DNA from: CAIMUS01 sp046347625
GTDB lineage: Bacteria; Pseudomonadota; Gammaproteobacteria; Competibacterales; Competibacteraceae
Length of the DNA stretch: 64,000 bases
Assembly: GCA_046347625.1 (NCBI GenBank)
Contig: JAXMFU010000001.1
Span: forward strand, 372,001-436,000
Direction: 5' to 3'
Shown: positions 58,245 to 64,000 of the stretch, one piece after another
Layout: each line of letters begins with the position of its first letter
Numbering within the stretch: the first letter of the stretch is position 1
The notes under the pieces: model-generated
Databases searched by the model: none
Told to the model about the DNA's origin: nothing
The model's input: only the letters and a program-made list of their open reading frames with translations
Program-made: the position numbers and the translations under genes

Positions 58245-59879
58245 TTAAGTGATCACATCCGGCTCGGCACGGCCGGTACGCTCCCGCACTCCCGCCAGTT
58301 GGTCGGCCAGTTGGATCAATTCCGCCAGCGCGACCTGGGGATCCTGATCGTGGCGGGTGGGATCGGGTTCATGGCGCTCGATATAAATTCTCAAGGTCGC
58401 TCCCTCGGTGCCGGTACCGGACAGGCGATAGACGATCCGCGCTCCACTCTGGAACAGTACCCGGATGCCCTGGCGCCGACTGACGCTGCCGTCCACCGGA
58501 TCGGTATAGCTGAAATCATCCCCTGTGGCCACTTCGTAGTTGCCGAACCGCTTTCCGGCCAATCCGCCGACAGTCTGCCGCAACGTGTCGATCAGTTCAT
58601 TGGCCCGATCGGCGTTGACCCCTTCATAGTCATGGCGGGTATAAAAATTCCGTCCGAACCGGCGCCAGTGGGCGCGGACGATCGCTTCCACCGACTCGCC
58701 CCGCGCCGCCAGCACGTTCAGCCAGAACAACACGGCCCACAGCCCGTCTTTTTCGCGAACATGGTCGGAGCCGGTGCCGAAACTCTCCTCACCGCACAGG
58801 GTGATTTTCCCGGCATCCAGCAGATTGCCGAAGAATTTCCAGCCGGTGGGCGTTTCGAAGCAGGGCAATCCCATGGCTTCGGCCACCCGGTCCACCGCCA
58901 GGCTGGTCGGCATGGAGCGGGCCACACCCGCAATACCTTGGGCATAGCCGGGCACCAGGGTGGCATTGGCGGCCAGTACCGCCAGGCTGTCGCTCGGCGT
59001 GACAAAAAAGCGTCGGCCCAGAATCATATTCCGGTCGCCGTCACCGTCCGAAGCGGCGCCGAAATCGGGGGCCTCACTGCTGTTAAGCAGTTCCACCAGA
59101 TCGTGGGCATAAACCAGATTGGGATCGGGATGGCCGCCACCGAAATCCGGCAGCGGCTCGCCCCGCATCACGGTGCCGGGCGCCGCCCCCAGCAGGTGCT
59201 CGATAATATGGCGGGCATAAGGACCGGTCACGGCATTCATTGCATCGAACCGCAGACTGAACCGACCGCTACCGAGCAATTCCCGCAAGCGGTCGAAATC
59301 GAACAACCGGCTCATCAACTCGGCATAGTCCGCCACCGGATCGATCACCCGGACCCGCATGGCGCCAAGGTGGGCTTCGCCCGGGCGATCGAGATCCAAA
59401 TCCGGCGCATCCAGAATCTTATATTCTTCGATCTGCTTGCTTTGCCGGTAAATGGTCTCGGTAATCCCTTCCGGGGCCGGACCGCCGTTGCCGATATTAT
59501 ATTTAATGCCGAAATCTTCCGTCGGGCCGCCTGGGTTATGGCTGGCCGACAGTACGATACCGCCGAAGGTCTGGTATTTCCGAATCACGCAGGAAGCCGC
59601 CGGCGTCGATAGCAGGCCGCCGCGCCCTACCAGTACCTCGCCGAAGCCATTGGCGGCGGCCATTTTCAGAATAATTTGCAAGGCTTCGCGATTGTAATAG
59701 CGCCCATCCCCGCCCAGTACCAGGGATTTGCCCTGATAGCCTTCCAGGCTGTCGAAAATCGCCTGGACGAAATTTTCCAGATAGCCGGGTTGTTGGAATA
59801 CCCGCACTTTCTTCCGCAAACCGGAAGTACCGGGTTTCTGGTCCTGAAAAGCTTGAGTGGCGATAGTTTTTATGGTCAT
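58245..59879 (-). CDS. pgm: Phosphoglucomutase (alpha-D-glucose)
   Basis: Interconverts glucose-1-phosphate and glucose-6-phosphate, linking glycogen and glycolysis. The ATG at 59879 gives 544 residues, the usual length, starting TIKTIATQAFQDQKPGTSGL. The phospho-Ser loop is VLSASHNPGG, the metal loop SDGDGDRN, and the sugar loop GEESFG. The frame is open further upstream to 60008, but that part has no homology and lacks a ribosome site. Confidence 0.95.
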   Translation of the reverse strand: MTIKTIATQAFQDQKPGTSGLRKKVRVFQQPGYLENFVQAIFDSLEGYQGKSLVLGGDGRYYNREALQIILKMAAANGFGEVLVGRGGLLSTPAASCVIRKYQTFGGIVLSASHNPGGPTEDFGIKYNIGNGGPAPEGITETIYRQSKQIEEYKILDAPDLDLDRPGEAHLGAMRVRVIDPVADYAELMSRLFDFDRLRELLGSGRFSLRFDAMNAVTGPYARHIIEHLLGAAPGTVMRGEPLPDFGGGHPDPNLVYAHDLVELLNSSEAPDFGAASDGDGDRNMILGRRFFVTPSDSLAVLAANATLVPGYAQGIAGVARSMPTSLAVDRVAEAMGLPCFETPTGWKFFGNLLDAGKITLCGEESFGTGSDHVREKDGLWAVLFWLNVLAARGESVEAIVRAHWRRFGRNFYTRHDYEGVNADRANELIDTLRQTVGGLAGKRFGNYEVATGDDFSYTDPVDGSVSRRQGIRVLFQSGARIVYRLSGTGTEGATLRIYIERHEPDPTRHDQDPQVALAELIQLADQLAGVRERTGRAEPDVIT

Positions 59880-60140
59880 AGCTGCCTCGGTGTGATGCGT
59901 CAGGATTGCACAATACCACGCTTTCCGTGCAGCGTCCTTAGCGTATTGCTGAGTCGATAGTGGCCAACACAGCCGCCTCTGGCTCCAGCCTGTCCTGGCC
60001 CGGTTCACGGAAAACCGCAGGAAACTGGATGATTCCTGCCCGGCCGGCGGCTTGTAGACGAGCGCCCGTCAACCCGGCAGGATTGGATAATAGTAGCAAT
60101 AAGCGCCAGGTTCCGGCTACCACTGTGATGCACCGGCGTA
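59880..60140. other. Upstream region of pgm
   Basis: I see no gene here. It should hold the pgm promoter on the minus strand; no clear -35/-10 pair was chosen. Confidence 0.5.
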
Positions 60141-60147
60141 GGGGGAC

Positions 60148-60420
60148 AAGATCGACTGGGCACCAGGTCGAACTGGCACAACTCGAAGCGGAGTGGAATA
60201 TGCCTTACGTGACCTCGGTTGAACGGATGGGGATTGAGAAGGGGCTGCAGCAGGGTGAGGCACTTTGTTAAGGCGACAGCTCACCAGACGCTTCGGCTCT
60301 TTGCCGGCGTGGGCCGAGCAGCGCCTGACACAGGCCCGCCTTGAGGACTTGGAGCACTGGGCCGACCGGGTGCCGGATGCGCCCACCCTTACAGACGTGT
60401 TGGCGCCGCCGGCATCGTAA
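60148..60420 (+). pseudogene. Rpn/DUF4351-like protein C-terminal relic
   Basis: The plus strand encodes VELAQLEAEWNMPYVTSVER, MGIEKGLQQGEAL, then after a one-base frame change LRRQLTRRFGSLPAWAEQRL and LEHWADRVPDAPTLTDVLA to a stop. This is the typical end of Rpn-like nucleases with a DUF4351 tail. The nuclease domain is missing. Confidence 0.75.
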
Positions 60421-60512
60421 TGGGAAAGTTCCAGCAAGCGTAGGGTGCGTCCCACGCCCCACGCCCCGCTCGGACTTCGGACACAGTATCTTCATGACAG
60501 CCTGAACAATAA

Positions 60513-60550
60513 CTAAAAAAATCCCCCCTCTCGACGAAAGGGGGGATTAA
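60513..60550 (-). terminator. Rho-independent terminator of fba
   Basis: On the minus strand AATCCCCCC and GGGGGGATT pair around a TTTCGTCGAGA loop, followed by seven T. It lies 26 bases after the fba stop. Confidence 0.92.
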
Positions 60551-60575
60551 GGAATACCACTAAGGCAAAGTTCGG

Positions 60576-61676
60576 TTATTTACGGACCAGCGTTTTGCCT
60601 TTCGACCCCAGGTCCACGAAGGCCTCGCCCAGCCGTTCGACCACACCCAACTCCGCCAGGCGGAGATACTTACGCGGGTCATAGTACTTCTTGAAAGGCG
60701 TGCCGTCTTCCGGATCGATCTGATACTTGAAGGCTTTAGGATTGGCTTCGACGAAATCCCCGATCGCCTTGGAGAAGGCGAACTGGGTATCGGTATCGAT
60801 GTTCATCTTGAACACGCCATAACTCACCGCCTCGGTGATCTTCTCTTTCTCGGAACCGGAACCGCCGTGGAACACCAGGTTCAACGGATTGGCGGCGGTG
60901 CTGTGGCGCTTCTGCACCAGGGTCTGGGAATTCTTCAGAATTTCCGGGCGCAGCTTGACATTGCCGGGCTTGTAGACGCCATGGACATTGCCGAAGGAGG
61001 CGGCCACCGAGAAATCCCCGATATGCGCCAGAGTTTCATAGGCCCGTAGCACATCTTCGGGCTGGGTATACAGATGGGAGTTATCGGCGCTGTCATCGAT
61101 ATCCGAACCGACACCGTCTTCCTCGCCGCCGGTCACGCCCAGTTCGATTTCCAGGCTCATTCCCATCCGGCTCATCCGCTCCAGAATCCGAGCACACTCG
61201 CTCAGATTGAAGTCGATCGATTCCTCGGAAAGGTCCAGCATATGCGAACTGAACAGGGGCTTGCCGGTCTCCCGGAAAAATGCCTCGCCGTGATCCAGCA
61301 GGGCTTCCACCCAGGGGATGAGCTTCTTATTGGCATGGTCGGTATGCAGGACCACGCAGATACCGTAATGCTCGGCCAGGAGATGGACATGTCTGGCGGC
61401 GGAGACGGCGCCCAGCACTTTTGCCTGGAAGCCGTCGGCCAACCCCTGGCCGGCATAGAACTGCGCGCCACCATTGGATAATTGAACGATGACGTCGGCA
61501 TTGTTTTTGGCTGCCGCTTCCATTACCGCATTGACCGTATTGGTGCCGGTGACATTGACCGCCGGCAAAGCATAACCACCGGCTTTGGCGGCGGCGACCA
61601 GAGTTTGATAGTCCTTACCGGTAACGACACCGGGCTTGAGTCCGATTTCGGTAGTTTTAGCTGCGGGTTGACCCAT
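60576..61676 (-). CDS. fba: Class II fructose-bisphosphate aldolase
   Basis: Zinc-dependent aldolase splitting fructose-1,6-bisphosphate into glyceraldehyde-3-phosphate and dihydroxyacetone phosphate. The 366 residues are typical of the FbaA (class IIA) type: ALPAVNVTGTNTVNAVMEAA, VVLHTDHANKKLIPWVEALL (zinc His), SLEIELGVTGGEEDGVGSDI, LVFHGGSGSEKEKI and MNIDTDTQFAF. The ATG follows AGGAG. It ends in a clear terminator, so it is likely transcribed alone. Confidence 0.96.
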   Translation of the reverse strand: MGQPAAKTTEIGLKPGVVTGKDYQTLVAAAKAGGYALPAVNVTGTNTVNAVMEAAAKNNADVIVQLSNGGAQFYAGQGLADGFQAKVLGAVSAARHVHLLAEHYGICVVLHTDHANKKLIPWVEALLDHGEAFFRETGKPLFSSHMLDLSEESIDFNLSECARILERMSRMGMSLEIELGVTGGEEDGVGSDIDDSADNSHLYTQPEDVLRAYETLAHIGDFSVAASFGNVHGVYKPGNVKLRPEILKNSQTLVQKRHSTAANPLNLVFHGGSGSEKEKITEAVSYGVFKMNIDTDTQFAFSKAIGDFVEANPKAFKYQIDPEDGTPFKKYYDPRKYLRLAELGVVERLGEAFVDLGSKGKTLVRK

Positions 61677-61891
61677 GAGGATACTCCTGATGTCGAGTGG
61701 ATGAAAGGCGATTGCCAGGCTGTAGCACGCTGCCGGCGGCGTGCGGTGCTTCCCACCAGGCCGGCGGCAGGCTGAAGGGATAGGGCATCGACTATCGATC
61801 AGCTTTATAGAATCGATCTAGTATACGACGATTGCCTTTTGGGGGACAGTGCGGGGATCATGGGGGGTGTGATTCAAAGTGATGCATCAGG

Positions 61892-61925
61892 GTAGGATGG
61901 GCAAAGCGAAGCGTGCCCATCCTAC
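61892..61925. repeat. REP-type palindrome
   Basis: GTAGGATGGGCAAAGCGAAG followed by CGTGCCCATCCTAC. The same unit, missing its end, follows the tandem repeat after coaD. Confidence 0.8.
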
Positions 61926-61962
61926 TCCTACTCCCAGCGGCGGTGCGGAGAGCGGTTACGCA

Positions 61963-63114
61963 CTATTCCAGAAACCGTTGGATCACCTCCCGTTGCGCCA
62001 GCGCGTCCTGATAACCCAATTCCAGCAAGCGCCCGGTGTAGGCTTCATCGAAAGCCAGATAACTGAGTAAATCCCAGCCTTTCTCGGTCGAGGCTCCAAT
62101 GCCTTTTAGCAGGTAACGCAACATATTGGAGAACCGGTTGAATTGTTCCGACGCTAAAGTTCCCAAATCCTGGGATGGAGACAGGACCAGCAGGGGAACC
62201 TCGCGCAGCTTATCGGGATGTTCCTTACCCGCCAGGCGCAGGGCGGCAATGGTTTTATTAATGCGCTGCATCCGCTCGATGTCGGTATCCAGGGCATCCA
62301 GAAAGGCGGCATTCAACATCACACCGGCAATATCGACCAGAGAAATGGCCGGCATTTCGCCGCTTTGGATGAGCCTCAGCGTCAGCTTATCGGGCCGTCG
62401 ATGGCGAATGCCGATAGCCAATACCCGATCCGCGCCCAGGTGCATGGCCGGACTCAGCGGCGTGGTCAGCCGCACGCAACCGTCTCCATAATACGCACCG
62501 TTCAGCTTGACCGGCTGAAAGAAAACGGGAATCGCCGCGGACGCCAGCACATGCTTCAGGGCGATTTCGGTCCTTATGCCGACGCGGGAACTTCTCACCC
62601 AGGGTTCGATCGCCGGCGCGCCATCGAAGAAAATCACCGTAGAGCCGGTCAAGTAATTGGTGGCGGAAATCGCCAGCCCATGGAGAGCACCCTTTTGCAG
62701 GTTGGCCTTGAGCGCCGTAAAATCGATTTGCTGGCTTAAAAACTCCCACAAGGGACTGGCGTCCAGCAAATGGGTGGAACGGCTGTTGCCCAGCAAGCCA
62801 CCCAGACTCAAATCGCGCAGCCAGCGCAGTCCCAGCGCCGTCAGGGTCAATACATCGGAACGAACGACCTTTTCCGCCGTGAGTGCGCTCCACAACCGAT
62901 CCAGGGCTGTCGTCGCTTCCGTAAAACTGCCGCTACTGGTGGAAGCCAGGAAAGCACTGTTGATCGCTCCCGCCGAAGTACCGACCAGGATCTGAAAAGG
63001 CCAGACCTTGTCGGCTTTCGGGCCGACAATTTCCGCAATCCCCTTCAGCACTCCGGCCTGATAGCCCGCACGCGCGCCCCCGCCGGTGAGGACCAGACCT
63101 ATTCTCTTATGCAT
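61963..63114 (-). CDS. Patatin-like phospholipase
   Basis: A 383-residue serine esterase of the patatin family from the ATG at 63114 (an in-frame start 24 bases upstream is possible). It has the oxyanion loop LVLTGGGARAGYQAGVL, the nucleophile motif GTSAG, and the catalytic Asp in YYGDGCVR. Such enzymes hydrolyse membrane phospholipids or storage lipids; the substrate is unknown. No signal peptide is present, so it is probably cytoplasmic. Confidence 0.92.
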   Translation of the reverse strand: MHKRIGLVLTGGGARAGYQAGVLKGIAEIVGPKADKVWPFQILVGTSAGAINSAFLASTSSGSFTEATTALDRLWSALTAEKVVRSDVLTLTALGLRWLRDLSLGGLLGNSRSTHLLDASPLWEFLSQQIDFTALKANLQKGALHGLAISATNYLTGSTVIFFDGAPAIEPWVRSSRVGIRTEIALKHVLASAAIPVFFQPVKLNGAYYGDGCVRLTTPLSPAMHLGADRVLAIGIRHRRPDKLTLRLIQSGEMPAISLVDIAGVMLNAAFLDALDTDIERMQRINKTIAALRLAGKEHPDKLREVPLLVLSPSQDLGTLASEQFNRFSNMLRYLLKGIGASTEKGWDLLSYLAFDEAYTGRLLELGYQDALAQREVIQRFLE

Positions 63115-63138
63115 TGTCTTTTCATTGCCTCTCCGCAA

Positions 63139-63467
63139 GCCTGTGCACTGCCGGGTCAGCCCGAGAGGGTCAACCGGACCGGCTCAGGCGGTTGGATTCC
63201 ACTCACTTCAAGCTGGTTAAGCTGGACTTTAAAACTCATTATTATTATAACGGTTGCGGCCTGGAGAGGGTTGCCGGCAAGTCGGTAGAACTCGGTAAAG
63301 CGTCTTGCCAGCCCTTAATGCAAGCTGGTGAGCGATAATCCTGAAGGTGTTAACGGCTGAGGTTCAAGGTATACTTTTTTTATCGCCAGCAGTTGGAATG
63401 ACCGAATTTACCGTAAACAATGGCTGTTATCTTTCGCCAATAAGTATTCAGGCCGTAGGAGGCCAGC
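63139..63467. promoter_or_regulatory. Divergent intergenic region
   Basis: About 330 bases between the patatin gene and the response regulator, which point away from each other. An AT-rich stretch around 63235-63260 and a GTATACTTTTTTTA stretch near 63370 may hold promoters. No gene is seen. Confidence 0.5.
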
Positions 63468-64000
63468 ATGAATGTAACCAAGGCGTTAGTCGTCGACGAT
63501 TCCAAGGTAGCCCACCTGACCCTGCGCAAGCTGCTGATGGAACGCAACATCGAAGTCGATTGGGTGGGATCCGGGGAAGACGCCATCGCCTATATGGAAC
63601 ATCACCATCCCCATATTATTTTTATGGATGTGATGATGCCCGGCATGGATGGGTTCGAAACCACCGCTGCCATCATTACCAACAAGGCCAGTGATGCTCC
63701 TCCCATCATCATGTGCTCTGCCAGTGCCACCGCGGAAGACAGGGCCAATGCGCGCTCCAGTGGGGCGATCGAATTCTTATCCAAGCCCTATACGCCGGCA
63801 TCCATCGATAAGGTACTCGAATTCGTACGTACCTTGCCCGAACCCGTTACCGCGGCTGCCGGGACTGCACTGCCGGCAGCCCCCGGACCAGCGGCGGAAC
63901 CAGCCATGGTACCGGCACTCTCCCAGGCCACCCTTACGGCAAGCGAGGTGACACAGATTGCCGAGCGCGCCGCCCGCGCCATCACCGAGAAAGTAGCCGC
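63468..64000 (+). CDS. Response regulator receiver protein, 3' partial
   Basis: From the ATG at 63468 (TAGGAGG just upstream) the protein begins MNVTKALVVDDSKVAHLTLR, a CheY-like receiver with the acidic pair VVDDS, phospho-acceptor Asp in IIFMDVMMPGMDGFE, and the Lys in FLSKPYTP. After residue 120 comes an Ala/Pro-rich linker, then a helical stretch (EVTQIAERAARAITEKVA) cut by the window end. The output domain is not visible. Confidence 0.93.
   Translation, partial: MNVTKALVVDDSKVAHLTLRKLLMERNIEVDWVGSGEDAIAYMEHHHPHIIFMDVMMPGMDGFETTAAIITNKASDAPPIIMCSASATAEDRANARSSGAIEFLSKPYTPASIDKVLEFVRTLPEPVTAAAGTALPAAPGPAAEPAMVPALSQATLTASEVTQIAERAARAITEKVA

Noticed and set aside
59880..60008. Upstream extension of phosphoglucomutase to 60008
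   Set aside because: The extra 43 residues have no homology, and the ATG at 59879 gives the normal family start.

Overview
The window is chromosomal DNA from a gammaproteobacterium. The rsmD-coaD-YfhL-type ferredoxin cluster, FbaA-type aldolase, Glk and Pat-like acyltransferases all fit this. Small interspersed palindromes and tandem signalling genes suggest a large, repeat-rich environmental genome, but I cannot fix a genus. Both ends (about 5-12 kb and 49.5-64 kb) look like GC-rich resident genome. The middle, about 12.7-48.3 kb, is accessory DNA of mixed composition.

Layout. 1-1984: end of an IS21-family element (istA with a frameshift, istB) inserted into a SNF2 helicase gene, which has lost its 5' end. 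5.0-8.8 kb: a CHAT protease-NTPase-TPR protein. 8.8-12.7 kb: a Phd/PIN toxin-antitoxin (TA) pair, Uma2-like protein, rsmD, coaD, ferredoxin. 12.7-19.9 kb: a defence/TA patch (PIN pair, two SPPY-type DNA methyltransferases facing a truncated PLD nuclease, HigBA, a second RelE/Xre pair) lying among broken pieces of a 5-oxoprolinase gene. 20-27.5 kb: relics of CHAT and FGE-domain proteins, then a STAND cluster: EAD-DUF4062-STAND-FGE protein, a death-like adaptor, and a second STAND carrying the same death-like domain.

27.5-35.5 kb is a graveyard of mobile DNA: IS66 relic, second IS21 element, IS630 with slippery site, two IS630 relics, and a 167-bp terminal-inverted-repeat element (MITE) with a perfect 11-bp target duplication.

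35.5-48.5 kb is the most interesting part: a chromosomal integron. The integrase gene (48533-49513, + strand) diverges from an array of about 18 cassettes on the minus strand, each ending in a recognisable attC. An outlying damaged BrnT/BrnA cassette sits at 29.5-30.2 kb. The cassettes carry four PEP-CTERM-type exported proteins, a DUF1566 protein, membrane proteins, several TA modules, an excalibur-domain protein, a Cys-rich small protein, a Uma2-like protein, and a family of short cassettes with no credible ORF.

49.5-64 kb: two adjacent Pat-like acyl-CoA-synthetase/GNAT fusions, a PAS-GGDEF-EAL-REC protein co-directional with glk and pgm, class II aldolase with a clear terminator, a patatin, and the start of a response regulator. 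I saw no rRNA, tRNA or CRISPR array.
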